Origin: Deferribacteres bacterium
GTDB taxonomy: Bacteria; Zhuqueibacterota; Zhuqueibacteria; Zhuqueibacterales; Geothermadaptataceae
Assembly: GCA_020633655.1 (NCBI GenBank)
Contig: JACKDF010000004.1
Location: 434,001 to 498,000, forward strand
Direction of reading: 5' to 3'
DNA: 64,000 nt
Made by a program: the position numbers and the translations under genes. Shown piece after piece: positions 47,093 through 56,731 of this stretch. The notes below the pieces were generated by a model that saw only the letters and a program-made list of their open reading frames with translations, ran no database searches and had not been told where the DNA came from. Position 1 is the first letter of the stretch. Each line of letters opens with the position of its first letter.

Positions 47093-47976
47093 TCAATTTA
47101 ATTCGTATGAGTTTGTTGTTTTTTATGATTGTGGCCATTGCGTGTGGGCAAAAAGAGGAGGCAGGTAAAAGGAAAGATTGCGGTGTGCTGGAATACGATC
47201 CCATCAATGAAGCCTCGGGAATTGCTGCAGGCCGTCTGAATAAAGATGTTCTGTGGACGCATAATGATTCTGGTGATAGCAGTCGTATTTTTGCATTCAG
47301 CACTACAGGAAAGCATCTCGCCGAGGTCACACTCAAAGGCGCCCACAACCGCGATTGGGAAGATATTGCCATTGGGCCGGGACCGAAGGATGGCGTTTCC
47401 TATATTTACATTGGAGAAATTGGTGACAATGGCAGTCGCTACGCCACGAAATACATCTACCGAATTGAAGAGCCAAAGCTCGAAATGGGCGCATCTCCAC
47501 AAAAGATCGTCCTCGAAAATTTTGATATTCTCGCATACCAATATCCTGACAGCAACCGGGACGCCGAGACCTTACTCGTTGACCCGTGGAATAAAGATAT
47601 TTATGTTGTATCCAAGCGTGAAGAAAAGGTTCATGTGTATCGTGCTGCCTGGCCGCAATCCTTTGAATTGAGATCTCCTGGTAAAGTCATTTACCTTGAA
47701 TACATTACCAACTTGAACAATTCGTGGATTAATGGTGGTGATATCTCTGCGAATGGCAAGAAAATTCTTTTGAAAACCCAGGAACACATATTTCTCTGGA
47801 AGAGAAAAAAAGGAGAGTCTTTGAAAGCGGCTTTTCATCGCGATCCGGTTACGTTGCCTTATGTTCCTGAACCGCTTGGCGAAGCTGTCTGCTGGGCTGT
47901 TGATGGAAAAGGGTATTACACCGTGAGCGAAGAAGTGAATACCGTACCCGCACATCTGTATTATTATAAATTTTAA
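47089..47976 (+). CDS. Lipoprotein with beta-propeller-like repeats, function unknown
   Basis: 295 residues. Signal ends in the lipobox IVAIAC. NEASGIAAGRLNKDVLWTHND, RDWEDIAIGPGP and RDAETLLVDPWNKDIYVVSK resemble proteins with SdiA-regulated/NHL-type propeller blades found beside secreted enzymes in FCB bacteria. No catalytic motif was recognised. The start overlaps the stop of the rhamnosidase-like gene by 4 bases, so it belongs to that operon. Its frame is intact over 888 bases although both neighbours are broken. Confidence 0.75.
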   Translation: MINLIRMSLLFFMIVAIACGQKEEAGKRKDCGVLEYDPINEASGIAAGRLNKDVLWTHNDSGDSSRIFAFSTTGKHLAEVTLKGAHNRDWEDIAIGPGPKDGVSYIYIGEIGDNGSRYATKYIYRIEEPKLEMGASPQKIVLENFDILAYQYPDSNRDAETLLVDPWNKDIYVVSKREEKVHVYRAAWPQSFELRSPGKVIYLEYITNLNNSWINGGDISANGKKILLKTQEHIFLWKRKKGESLKAAFHRDPVTLPYVPEPLGEAVCWAVDGKGYYTVSEEVNTVPAHLYYYKF

Positions 47977-47986
47977 GAGGAATTCT

Positions 47987-48372
47987 ATGCTTGTACAATG
48001 GATACTGCGTATCGGCGTTTTCGGCACCTTTCTCGGACACGGTGTTTACGCATTGAATGTAAAGCCGACTGGATTATCTTTCTCACGACGGTTGGATTTA
48101 CGCAAGATATGGCGGCGAAGCTCATGCCGGTGATTGGGATTATCGATATCGTTATCGCATTGCTGGCACTGATAAGGCCGATGCGTTTTGTGTTTATATA
48201 CGCTTTTATCTGGGCGCTGGCAACAGCAATGATGCGGCCGGTTGTCGGCATGCCGATCTGGGAATTTGTCGAACGTAGCGCTAACTGGGCAATTCCCTTG
48301 TCCTCGTTTTTATGTTGGGTTGGCCGAAAAACTTTAAGCAATTATTTAATTAGAATTTGTTATCTTTTATAA
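47987..48372 (+). pseudogene. Small DoxX-like membrane protein, frameshifted
   Basis: ATG 47987 follows AAGAGG and begins MLVQWILRIGVFGTFLGHGVYAL in one frame. Near 48050 the coding frame shifts to ECKADWIIFLTTVGFTQDMAAK and continues with membrane segments (IGIIDIVIALLALIRPMRFVF). The repaired ~125-residue protein would have four helices, like DoxX/DUF-type small membrane proteins. One single-base indel explains the break. Confidence 0.65.
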
Positions 48373-48386
48373 AGGAGGATTCATCC

Positions 48387-49160
48387 ATGCTGTTCAGATC
48401 ACGTTCTATACTTGCATTCCTCACCATGGTTGCAGTTTTGTCCTGTTCATCGCTTGCGAAAATCCGCAAAAAGAATCAGGCCCCAACACGCTCAGCGAAG
48501 CAGAAAAAGCAGCAGGCTGGACACTGCTATTCGACGGAAAATCGCTGGACAAATGGCATGGTTTAGGTCAGGCAACGTTTCCGGATCAATACTGGATTAT
48601 TGAAGGGATGCGATTAAAAAACTGGCACGGAAAGACGGACCGAAAATGCCTGATGGCCAACCGAAACAGGGCGGTGATCTGATCACCAATGAGAGCTATG
48701 ATGATTACGAATTTTCCTTTGAATGGAAGATATCTGAAGGCGGGAATAGCGGAATAAAATATAACGTCTCCGAAGAATTGTCGACTTCCCGCGAACCAGT
48801 ACATGGCGCGCTTGGGTGGGAGTATCAGGTACTTGATGATGAAAAACATAGTGATAACGTCAATCCGACGCACCGGGCAGGTTCACTTTACGATATGATA
48901 GCGGCGGAGAATAAAACGCTCAAACCTGTCGGTGAATGGAATCAGTCGCGTATCGTTGTTGATGGCAGCCATGGTGAGCACTGGTTGAACGGTGTGAAAG
49001 TCGTGGAATACGATACCGATACAGCAGAATTCGATTCACTTTTCAGAAGAGCAAATATTTCAAAATCGATGGCTTTCGCGAGAAGAAAAAAGGCCATATC
49101 GTTTTACAAGATCACTCGGATGCGGTCTGGTTTCGAAATTTGAAGATACGTGAATTATAA
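48387..49160 (+). pseudogene. DUF1080 (3-keto-disaccharide hydrolase-type) lipoprotein, frameshifted
   Basis: ATG 48387 lies 8 bases after AAAGGAGG. Signal with lipobox (VAVLSC). Frames must change near 48455 (to ENPQKESGPNTLSEAEKAAG), near 48608 (to DAIKKLARKDGPKMPDG) and near 49042 (to KSKYFKIDGF) to give a normal DUF1080 protein: WTLLFDGKSLDKWHG, FSFEWKISEGGNSGIKY, EYQVLDD, HRAGSLYDMI, WNQSRIVVDG and the closing WFRNLKIREL at 49160. Such proteins cleave or eliminate 3-keto-glycosides. Second DUF1080 in the window (other at 16034). All breaks are single-base. Confidence 0.78.
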
Positions 49161-49204
49161 TCCGGATTATTCGCAATTATATTGATTGTTTTTCGAACGC
49201 GGAT

Positions 49205-49278
49205 GGAACGGATTATTATGGATTAGTTTGAGATCATAAATTTGTCCTGATTTATTGATTATAAAAATAATCCGTTCC
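49205..49278. repeat. Inverted repeat before a Gfo/Idh/MocA gene
   Basis: GGAACGGATTATT (49205-49217) and AATAATCCGTTCC (49266-49278) are a perfect 13-bp pair with a 48-base A/T-rich interior. It lies 32 bases before ATG 49311. It may be a short mobile repeat or a leader element; no T-run follows. Confidence 0.65.
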
Positions 49279-49310
49279 TCTGTGTTCTTATCTTTTTCTT
49301 TGAGGTAAAC

Positions 49311-50342
49311 ATGGAAAAAATCCGTTGGGGCATATTAAGTACTGGTTCAATCGCCAATAGTTTTGTCAAAGATCTGCAATACGTCCCCGATGCCGATGTC
49401 GTGGCCGTTGGGAGCAGAACGCAGGAAAGTGCTGATCAATTCGCGGATAAATACAACATTCCAAAGCGCTATGCAACCTACGAGGCTTTGGCAAACGATC
49501 CTGACATCGATGTTATTTATATTGCTACACCGCATTCGATGCACGCTGAAAATGGAATTATGTGCATGCGGGCAGGGAAAGCTGTTTTGTGTGAGAAGGC
49601 TTTTACGATTACAGCGCGTGAGGCCGAACAGATGATTGCCGTTGCCCGCGAAGAACAAGTCTTTCTCATGGAGGCGCTGGTAACCCGGCATTTCCCGGTG
49701 ATTCATAAAGTGCTCGACTGGGTTAATTCTGGTTTAATTGGCGAGGTGCGAATGGTGCACGCCAACCGCTGCGCCCGTGGCCAGTTTCGCCACGAACAAC
49801 GCCATCTCAATCCGGAACTTGGCGGTGGTAGTCTGCTCGATGTGGGCATTTATGTCATCGGATTTGCATCGATGATCTATGGCAAGGCTCCCCTTGATGC
49901 CGTTGGCTACGGGCACGTTGGCGAGTTTGGCTCCGACGAGCAAGGTGCTACACTATTACAATATGAAAATGGTGCTTTAGCAATGCTTAGCTTTGCCTTA
50001 CGTACAGCCGCCGTAAATGAAGCCTACATTTATGGCACAAAAGGGCATATCAAATTACCGGCACTTTTTGCGGTTCCTGAGAAAGCCATCCTGCGGGTTG
50101 ATGGCCAGGAAGAAGTGGTTTTCGAAGAGAAACTCATAGGCAATGGATTACACTACCAGGTTCTTGAAGTCCACCGTTGTTTGCGAGAGGGATTACTGGA
50201 AAGCCCGCGCATGCCTTTGGAAGAATCACTGCAATTGATGCAGACTATGGACAAAATTCGCGCTCCTGGAGTTTTTCATATCCCAATGATAACTAATTCA
50301 TTTCATTTCAAAAATATGGAGGATTTATGTCAAACAAAATGA
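49311..50342 (+). CDS. Cytoplasmic Gfo/Idh/MocA-family oxidoreductase (dihydrodiol-dehydrogenase-like)
   Basis: 343 residues as read. GAGG precedes ATG 49311. Rossmann motif WGILSTGSIANSFVKDL, IATPHSMHAENGI, catalytic-lysine motif VLCEKAFTITAREAE, and GGGSLLDVGIYVIGFAS match the short, signal-less branch related to dimeric dihydrodiol and xylose dehydrogenases. Relatives end MDxIRxQWGxxYP. Here the last ~22 residues deviate, and a single-base shift near 50267 would give WSFSYPNDN with a stop at 50296, before the next gene's ribosome site. The 16-base overlap with the following gene is therefore probably an artefact of that indel. Confidence 0.83.
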   Translation: MEKIRWGILSTGSIANSFVKDLQYVPDADVVAVGSRTQESADQFADKYNIPKRYATYEALANDPDIDVIYIATPHSMHAENGIMCMRAGKAVLCEKAFTITAREAEQMIAVAREEQVFLMEALVTRHFPVIHKVLDWVNSGLIGEVRMVHANRCARGQFRHEQRHLNPELGGGSLLDVGIYVIGFASMIYGKAPLDAVGYGHVGEFGSDEQGATLLQYENGALAMLSFALRTAAVNEAYIYGTKGHIKLPALFAVPEKAILRVDGQEEVVFEEKLIGNGLHYQVLEVHRCLREGLLESPRMPLEESLQLMQTMDKIRAPGVFHIPMITNSFHFKNMEDLCQTK

Positions 50343-51814
50343 CACGCCGTGAATTTATTAAACGCAGTTCCGCAGGTGTAGCAGCCGGTAGTGCAATACT
50401 GACGACCAATGCCGCATCCTACGCCAGAATTCTCGGTTCGAATGAAAGAATTAACATAGCAGTAGTTGGTATTCGTGGAAGGGGACGGAGTCACATTGAA
50501 AATTTTGCGGGTATGAAAGACGTGCATGTGAAAACACTCGTGGATATTGACGAAAATTTATTCGCCGAACGTATCAAAAAAGTTGAAGAACTTGCCGGAT
50601 ACAAACCAAAGACTGAATGGGACATGCGCGAAGCATTCAATGACAAAGATATTGATGCCGTTTCCTTCGCAACACCAAACCATTGGCATGCGTTGGGTTC
50701 AATTTGGGCTGCACAAGCTGGAAAACACGTTTATGTAGAAAAACCTTCCACGCACAATGTCTGGGAAGGCCGGAAGATGGTGGAAGCAGCACGAAAATAC
50801 AATGTGCTTGTGCAGGTTGGATTTCAAAATCGTTCACGTATCAGTACAAATCGGGCAATCAAGTTTATTCGTGACGGTAAATTAGGGAAAATCTACATGG
50901 CGAGAGGGCTGTGTTTTAAACCACGTGCCGATATTGGCAAATATCCTGACGGCCCTTTGAAAGCAGGTGAAAACTTCCGTATGACACTGGAATCGGGTGG
51001 GTATGAAACTCCTTACACAAAAGAGTACTTGCAGAAAGTGCACTACGATATGTGGCTTGGGCCTGCACCATTAAAACCATTTAACCGCAACAGATTCCAT
51101 TATAACTGGCACTGGCATTGGGATTACGGCAATGGTGATACTGGAAATCAGGGACCGCACCAATTTGACATTGCGCGTTGGGGATTGGGTAAAGAGGAAC
51201 ATCCTGTGAAGGTGAGCTCATTTGGTGGCTACTTTGCCTATGACAGTTCGCAGGAAACTCCCAATACACAAACTTCGCTTTTTGAATATGCCGATGGGAC
51301 AATCCTCGAATTTGGAACACGTGGTTTATATACAAATCCTGAAGGCGTGCTCCTGCCGGATATTCAAATTTCTTCAACGGGAAATATTTCTTCTTCCACC
51401 AAAGCAAAACCGGTTAAAATTGGTAACATCTTTCTGGGTAGCGAAGGCTGGATGCAGGTTGATTCCGGTGGGAATTGGCAAACATTTTTTGGCCGGAACA
51501 ATGAACCCGGGCCAACCTCAGGCGATACGGATGAAGAAGCTTATGATCCGATGAATTTACTTGGTGCTGGTGATGGTGGACATTTCGATAATTTTATCGC
51601 AGCGCTCCGAAGTGGTAAACAGACGGATCTGACCTGTGATGTTGAAGTCGGTTTTATGTCCAGTGCACTGCCGGTAATGGCCAATGTCGCTTACCTGGTA
51701 AAGCGTGAATTGCAAATCGATGGCAAAAAAGAACAATTTGTCGATGACGAGGAAGCAAATGCACTGCTGAAAGGAACGTACCGCGATCCTTATCTGGTAC
51801 CTGAAAAAGTATAA
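50327..51814 (+). CDS. Tat-exported Gfo/Idh/MocA-family oxidoreductase
   Basis: 495 residues. GGAGGA sits 3 bases before ATG 50327. The twin-arginine signal is TRREFIKRSSAGVAAGSAIL. Nucleotide site VVGIRGRGRSHIE, then TPNHWHALGSI and the catalytic-lysine motif VYVEKPSTHNVWEG. The C-terminal domain has WHWHWDYGNGDTGNQGPHQF, which resembles the metal/substrate site of secreted members. It is the fifth member of this superfamily in the window and the longest. Its frame is fully intact in a region otherwise rich in indels. Likely oxidises a sugar moiety outside the cytoplasm. Confidence 0.87.
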   Translation: MSNKMTRREFIKRSSAGVAAGSAILTTNAASYARILGSNERINIAVVGIRGRGRSHIENFAGMKDVHVKTLVDIDENLFAERIKKVEELAGYKPKTEWDMREAFNDKDIDAVSFATPNHWHALGSIWAAQAGKHVYVEKPSTHNVWEGRKMVEAARKYNVLVQVGFQNRSRISTNRAIKFIRDGKLGKIYMARGLCFKPRADIGKYPDGPLKAGENFRMTLESGGYETPYTKEYLQKVHYDMWLGPAPLKPFNRNRFHYNWHWHWDYGNGDTGNQGPHQFDIARWGLGKEEHPVKVSSFGGYFAYDSSQETPNTQTSLFEYADGTILEFGTRGLYTNPEGVLLPDIQISSTGNISSSTKAKPVKIGNIFLGSEGWMQVDSGGNWQTFFGRNNEPGPTSGDTDEEAYDPMNLLGAGDGGHFDNFIAALRSGKQTDLTCDVEVGFMSSALPVMANVAYLVKRELQIDGKKEQFVDDEEANALLKGTYRDPYLVPEKV

Positions 51815-51893
51815 AACAAGTCGTAATTAAATTGATGCCATCACTGAAAAGGCGGTGGCACCAATTTACAATAAACAAAATCGAGGCTTTAAA

Positions 51894-52960
51894 ATGCGTA
51901 GCAAATTATCCTGTTTTTTATACGTTGTTTTTCTCTTCGCACTGATCTTCGCTTGTTCCGGTGGAGGAAATGAAAAAATGGCAAATCCGAAAATTGAAGT
52001 TAAATCAGTGGAAAATGAACAACGCGTTGACGTTACAATTGACGGCCAACTGTTTACCTCCTTCCTGTACACGGACACGATTCCCGATCTTAAAAAACCG
52101 TGCTTTTCCCACTGACGACTTCACAGGGACATGTTATTACACGCGGATTTCCTCTGCAGCCACGTGCCGGTGAACGCATGGATCATCCTCATCACATTGG
52201 TTTGTGGTTGAATTATGGTGAAGTCAATGAGCTGGATTACTGGGGCAATTCCAATGCAATTCCCGCTTCCCGCTTCAACGAAATGGGTGTTATTCGCAAT
52301 GATAGAATCGTCAAAACCGAGAGTGGCGCCGGCAAAGGTGTGCTGGAAGTGGAAGACAACTGGTTAAAACCGGATCAATCTGTTCTTTTGAAAGAGCATT
52401 CAAAGTTTGTCTTTATGGCGGATGCCAGTTCGAGAATTATCGACCGCACAACCACCTTAACCGCACAGGATGAAAAAGTTCATTTTAACGATACCAAAGA
52501 AGGCATGATGGCCATCCGTATGACTCGTGCGCTGGAATTGCCCTCAGACAAACCGATTGTGCTCAGTGACACCCATGGTGATAAAACCAACGTCCCTGTT
52601 CTTGACAATACTGACGTTACAGGCGATTACCTCAACAGCAACGGTGTTACGGGTATCGATGTGTGGGGCAAAAGGGCAAAATGGGTGGCACTCAGCGGGG
52701 TTGTTGAAGGCGAGGATGTTTCCGTTGTCATTTTTGATAATCCGGCAAATGCAGGGCACCCCACGTACTGGCATGCCCGAGGGTACGGCCTGTTTTCTGT
52801 TAATCCGCTTGGCGTCGGCACTTTCAGCGACGGCAAAGAACGCATGGATTTAACCTTGAATCCGGGTGAATCCGTGACATTTCAATACCGCATCGCCATT
52901 TTGACTGGAAAGCCAGATGCTGAAAAATTGAATGCGATGTATGACGTATATACAAAATAA
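51894..52960 (+). pseudogene. DUF6807 (PmoA-like) lipoprotein, one frameshift
   Basis: ATG 51894 (CGAGG upstream) gives a signal with lipobox LIFAC. The first frame reads to DGQLFTSFLYTDTIPDLKKP and then breaks near 52095; the next frame resumes LFPLTTSQGHVITRGFPLQP and continues to 52960 with MDHPHHIGLWLNYGEVNELD, WGKRAKWVALSGVVEGEDV and WHARGYGLFSVNPLG. The repaired ~355-residue protein is a normal DUF6807 beta-sandwich, commonly linked to secreted oxidoreductases and DUF1080 in glycan loci. The missing base lies in CCGTGC, where family alignment expects one more. Confidence 0.78.
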
Positions 52961-52972
52961 AGCTGCCACAAA

Positions 52973-54073
52973 ATGAAATTGCTTTTTAAAAAGGATGTTG
53001 TGTCTCTGCGCAGCATCCTCTTCTATTTTTGGTTACCATTCATGCTTTATTCGCAACAATCGGCATGGGATGGACCTGTACCTGGGATTGCACCATCACT
53101 TGAAAAAATAGCTGAAAAATTTAGTGAATATTCCGTCGTCCTGGAACCTGATAAAAACGCGGCCGAATGGTGGGCTGGTGCGCCAACGGTCGTTCGAGGT
53201 AAAAACGGTGACTTCTGGATGGCCTGCCGTATGCGCTCACCGGAACATCCCCGTGGCTTGCGCGGCTACGAATTGCGTATTTTGTATAGTTCAGATGGCG
53301 TAGTCTTTGAACAGGTGCACCGCATACACCGCCAGGATATTCCAATTCCTGGATTTGAGCGCCCGGCCATGCTTATCGATGCCCAAAACGGACTATTCAA
53401 ATTCTACTTCTGCGGCCCATGGAATGCTGGGCCATGGTCGATCATGAAATTTGATGATGTTGATGATTTGCAAAAAATCGACCCCAAAACAGCACACGTT
53501 GTTATTCAGGCACCAAAGAAACGCTACGAACGTGATGTTTCAGTCATTGAGTATAAAGATCCGTTTATACTTTATACCCAGGAGAAATACCATTGCTTTG
53601 TCACCGGTTATATTCGCCGCAATGAACGCATTTTTCACTTCGACAGCGACGATGGTGAAAAATGGTCCCCCGTCGGTGATATCAATCAACCGGTAATGGA
53701 CTTGCAGAACTGGCATAATTTTTTTATACGCCCTGCTTCGGTTGTTCCATTGGGCATTGGCTATTTATTTGTTTATGAAGGATCGAGCACGCAATGGTAT
53801 GATCCGGTTTATAATCTTGGCACCGGCTTCGGTTTTACATTCGACCTACATACTATTGTTGATTTGACTGTGGACTCACCGATTGCTCTCAGTTCAACGC
53901 CTAGCGATTTTTATACATTTCGCTATTCACACTGGATGTTGGTTGATGGTGAGTTGGGTTTACGCCGAGGTATGGGAAATTCGTTTGTATCGGCCGAAAA
54001 AGTCGCACGGCCTAACAATTGCCCACGAAATCCCGGGGCTGAGTTTGTATCGGTTGAAGCGTCCCGCCAGTAG
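52973..54073 (+). CDS. Secreted GH130/GH43-like five-bladed propeller glycosidase-like protein
   Basis: 366 residues. A signal peptide (SILFYFWLPFMLYSQ) precedes propeller-like blades: EWWAGAPTVVRGKNGDFWMA, GYELRILYSSDG, GFERPAMLIDAQNGLFKFYF, RDVSVIEYKDPFIL and FIRPASVVPLGIGYLFVYEG. The layout is that of the GH130/GH43/GH117 superfamily; catalytic residues were not assigned with confidence. Near 53953 the expected continuation DGELWVYAEVWEIRLYRPKK lies in the neighbouring frame, so the last ~40 residues shown are probably out of frame. In either frame the tail is encoded by the MITE-like element at 54035-54138. Confidence 0.68.
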   Translation: MKLLFKKDVVSLRSILFYFWLPFMLYSQQSAWDGPVPGIAPSLEKIAEKFSEYSVVLEPDKNAAEWWAGAPTVVRGKNGDFWMACRMRSPEHPRGLRGYELRILYSSDGVVFEQVHRIHRQDIPIPGFERPAMLIDAQNGLFKFYFCGPWNAGPWSIMKFDDVDDLQKIDPKTAHVVIQAPKKRYERDVSVIEYKDPFILYTQEKYHCFVTGYIRRNERIFHFDSDDGEKWSPVGDINQPVMDLQNWHNFFIRPASVVPLGIGYLFVYEGSSTQWYDPVYNLGTGFGFTFDLHTIVDLTVDSPIALSSTPSDFYTFRYSHWMLVDGELGLRRGMGNSFVSAEKVARPNNCPRNPGAEFVSVEASRQ

Positions 54074-54138
54074 CGTCACAGGCGTGACGCTTTCGCTCTA
54101 TGAAAACGAAGGTTGATCAACCTTCGTGACTCAGCCCC
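54035..54138. repeat. 104-bp MITE-like element with GGGGCTGAGT ends
   Basis: GGGGCTGAGT (54035-54044) and ACTCAGCCCC (54129-54138) are perfect terminal repeats. Inside are an AGCGTCAC/GTGACGCT hairpin and the 20-bp palindrome CGAAGGTTGATCAACCTTCG. The same ends and plan are found at 60257-60366. The left end lies inside the preceding gene. Confidence 0.85.
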
Positions 54139-54174
54139 AGGGTCACTATTGAATTGGAGGAGGTGCTCGGGAAA

Positions 54175-56001
54175 ATGTTGAGAAATATTATATCATTTTC
54201 TTTGCTTTTGATTTTATTGCAGAATTCTGCCACCGCAGGTGAGGATGTCAAATTTCAATACAAAACCGGGGAATTCATCCACAACTGGCTCATTCGTGGT
54301 CCTTTTCCCAACTGTGCAACGTGCTTAAAGACCGATTTCAAACACAGCATGCATTGCAATGGCTTTTACACAGATTATCTGCAAGAAATCGGCGGCGAGA
54401 AAGATGCAGTTCCAACTCATTTTCCCGATCTAATCGATACCATATTTAACCAGTCACAAAAATGGCATTTCTATAAAAGCAAAACCGATAAAATTCCGCT
54501 GAATGATCTCCTCGAGCCCAATGATTTAGTTGTGGCGTATGCCTTCACACAAGTAGTAAGTCCCATTTCTCAAAAAACGATTCTCGCCGTTGGTAGCAAC
54601 GATGGTATTCAGGTTTTTCTCAATGGCGAAAAAGTGCATGAGTACCATCCACGAAATGGACGCTGGCTGCAAAAAGATGATGACTTCGTTCCAATTCATT
54701 TACAGCAAGGCACAAATAACCTGATGCTGAAAATCGATGAGGGTGCCGGCGATTTTGGATTTGTCGCCCGTTTTTTGGATTATGAAGAGACGCTCTCCGC
54801 AATGCGGGAAAATCTCGAACAACATAAAAACCTTAGCCTTGTAACCTTGGAAGATTCGTTGGTCGCGTGTTTCGGACAACCCTATGATATCAGTCTTTTT
54901 AATTCTGAAGGCAAGGTGAAAATAGAACTTATTCACGAAAAGGCAGGCAAAATAGCAGAACAGCTTGTGGAACCAGGATTTGAAGCAACTTTCCCGCTGC
55001 AGACGATGCCGATGGGTTTTTTTAAAGCAAGAGCGACTTTTCTCACAAGGAATGATGGCGAGTTCATTTCCGAAGTCCGGCATTTTAATGGAAAACTCAA
55101 ACGGCATGATACAGTCAAAAATTTAAACGATGCATTGCTTCCCCTACGCGACAATACACAAGCGTTTTTCCCCATCGGCACCTATGGCGCGCCTGTGGAA
55201 GATTACCAAATCCTTCGTGATGCCGGTTATAACTTCGTCGTTGCAAGTGCGGAAAATCTCGACAAGGTCCATGCTGCTGGATTATTTGCCACGGTACCCG
55301 TACATGGCAGCATTGATGAAGTTCGAAATAAAATCAAGGAGTACCGGGATCATCCTGCTGTGCTTTCCTGGATGCTTTACGATGAACCCGGTTACAATCG
55401 TGCAGACTTGCTTTATATTTATAATTTGTACAATGCGGCTTATGAAGCCGATCCACTACATCCATCCTACCTGGTTATTACCAATCCCGCAGTTTACAAA
55501 ACCTTTGGCCGATGTTGCGATATTCTCTCCATTGATACTTACCCGATCGTCAATGGTGATATTACCCATGTCGGTAAAAACATCGCCGATGCTTACGCAT
55601 TTTCCGACGGCGATCAACCGGTCTGGCACTGCGGGCAAATGTTTACCTGGCCGGGACAGCGGCGTCCCAATCCACAGGAACATCGATTTATGACATACAT
55701 CGCGCTTATGAAAGGTGCGCGTGGCCTGCTTTGGTATACATATAAGGGGTATGGTCAGTATCTCCCTCAGGATGATCCGGTATTGTGGCAAGCTCAAAAA
55801 TCACTTCTGCAGGAAATCAAAATGCTTTCGCCACTTTTCATGGCACCAGGATTTGGTACTGAAGTAAAATCAGCGCAACCATCGGAAAATCTGCACACTA
55901 TTCTGAAAGATAGTTCGATTGGCACATATTTAATTGCAGCAAACCAATCCAAATCTGAAAAAATAAAACCTGTTTTTTATCGGAATATCTGTAAGCTTTG
56001 A
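54175..56001 (+). CDS. Secreted TIM-barrel glycosidase-like protein with N-terminal beta-sandwich (3' frameshift)
   Basis: 608 residues from ATG 54175; GGAGGAGG at 54156-54163 sets this start rather than the TTG at 54154. Signal IISFSLLLILLQNSATAG. Residues ~30-205 include a jelly-roll with AVGSNDGIQVFLNGEK and LQQGTNNLMLKIDEGAGDFG, like the C-terminal module of the ThuA-HEAT protein. Residues ~330-560 look like a GH5/GH2-type barrel: FPIGTYGAPVEDYQIL, HPAVLSWMLYDEPGYN (candidate acid/base Glu), DILSIDTYPI, GLLWYTYKGYG. Near 55983 a single-base shift would extend the frame through VSFEEADMISENRKV to a stop at 56110. Confidence 0.72.
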   Translation: MLRNIISFSLLLILLQNSATAGEDVKFQYKTGEFIHNWLIRGPFPNCATCLKTDFKHSMHCNGFYTDYLQEIGGEKDAVPTHFPDLIDTIFNQSQKWHFYKSKTDKIPLNDLLEPNDLVVAYAFTQVVSPISQKTILAVGSNDGIQVFLNGEKVHEYHPRNGRWLQKDDDFVPIHLQQGTNNLMLKIDEGAGDFGFVARFLDYEETLSAMRENLEQHKNLSLVTLEDSLVACFGQPYDISLFNSEGKVKIELIHEKAGKIAEQLVEPGFEATFPLQTMPMGFFKARATFLTRNDGEFISEVRHFNGKLKRHDTVKNLNDALLPLRDNTQAFFPIGTYGAPVEDYQILRDAGYNFVVASAENLDKVHAAGLFATVPVHGSIDEVRNKIKEYRDHPAVLSWMLYDEPGYNRADLLYIYNLYNAAYEADPLHPSYLVITNPAVYKTFGRCCDILSIDTYPIVNGDITHVGKNIADAYAFSDGDQPVWHCGQMFTWPGQRRPNPQEHRFMTYIALMKGARGLLWYTYKGYGQYLPQDDPVLWQAQKSLLQEIKMLSPLFMAPGFGTEVKSAQPSENLHTILKDSSIGTYLIAANQSKSEKIKPVFYRNICKL

Positions 56002-56125
56002 AGAAGCTGACATGATCAGTGAAAATCGAAAAGTACGTTTAATGCAAGGATCCTTCAGGGATACTTTCGATCGAAAAGATGTCCATATTTATAAAATGAA
56101 AACAAGGTAGCAAGATAAAATACCA

Positions 56126-56359
56126 GTCATGCCGGTTTACGTTTTTGCAATACCGGCATTGGAATGTTAGGAATTTATGAGTTGAAAACAAGCTATAGCG
56201 TTGTTGAAAAGATTCCGGTATTCTGCTGGGATTTGCAGAAACCGGAATGACCGGAAATTTAGTACTAGGTTCGATGCTTTTTATCGAATTCCAGCATCTC
56301 CAAACTCAGCGTAGGTATTTGGGATTCCGGTATGCCAAAAAGCAGGTGGCTGGAATGAC
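56126..56359. repeat. Tandem composite REP elements (CCGGAATGAC family)
   Basis: A composite with outer ends GTCATGCCGGTTT (56126-56138) and AAACCGGAATGAC (56239-56251) is followed by a partial unit, GGATTCCGG...GGAATGAC, at 56322-56359. These fill most of the 56111-56437 gap; no gene is evident there. Confidence 0.82.
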
Positions 56360-56437
56360 GCGGATAGTAAATGCTGTATTTTATTTAAGACACGTGATCT
56401 ATCAATTAGTGTAAAGAATCAATTCGGATGAATTAAA

Positions 56438-56731
56438 ATGTACTATGTCTATATGCTTACAAATCAAAATAATACAGTATTATACACAGGCATGACGAAT
56501 GACATTCTAACGCGAATTCACGAGCACAAATTGGGGAACCATAAAGGATTTTCAAAAAAATATAATTGTACAAAATTAGTCTGGTTTAGTCGATTCTCAA
56601 CAGCTATTGATGCGATTGCATTTGAAAAGAAACTGAAGAAATGGAAGAGAGAATATAAAGAAAATCTGATTGATGAAATGAATGCTGATTGGAAATATCT
56701 GGCTGAAAATATTTTGCTAAATGTCAGGTGA
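56438..56731 (+). CDS. GIY-YIG domain protein (UPF0213-like)
   Basis: 97 residues. The GIY-YIG core is visible as YYVYMLTNQNN followed by VLYTGMTND, with the conserved Arg in DILTRIHEHK and a Glu in AFEKKLKKW. Single-domain proteins of this size are widespread in FCB genomes; nuclease activity in DNA repair or mobile-DNA processing is presumed. REP elements lie on both sides (56126-56359 and 56811-56855), so it may be part of accessory DNA. Confidence 0.85.
   Translation: MYYVYMLTNQNNTVLYTGMTNDILTRIHEHKLGNHKGFSKKYNCTKLVWFSRFSTAIDAIAFEKKLKKWKREYKENLIDEMNADWKYLAENILLNVR

Noticed and set aside
42084..49160. Programmed ribosomal frameshifting as an explanation for the broken genes
   Set aside because: Too many sites, in unrelated genes, in both directions, and without a consistent slippery heptamer or downstream structure.
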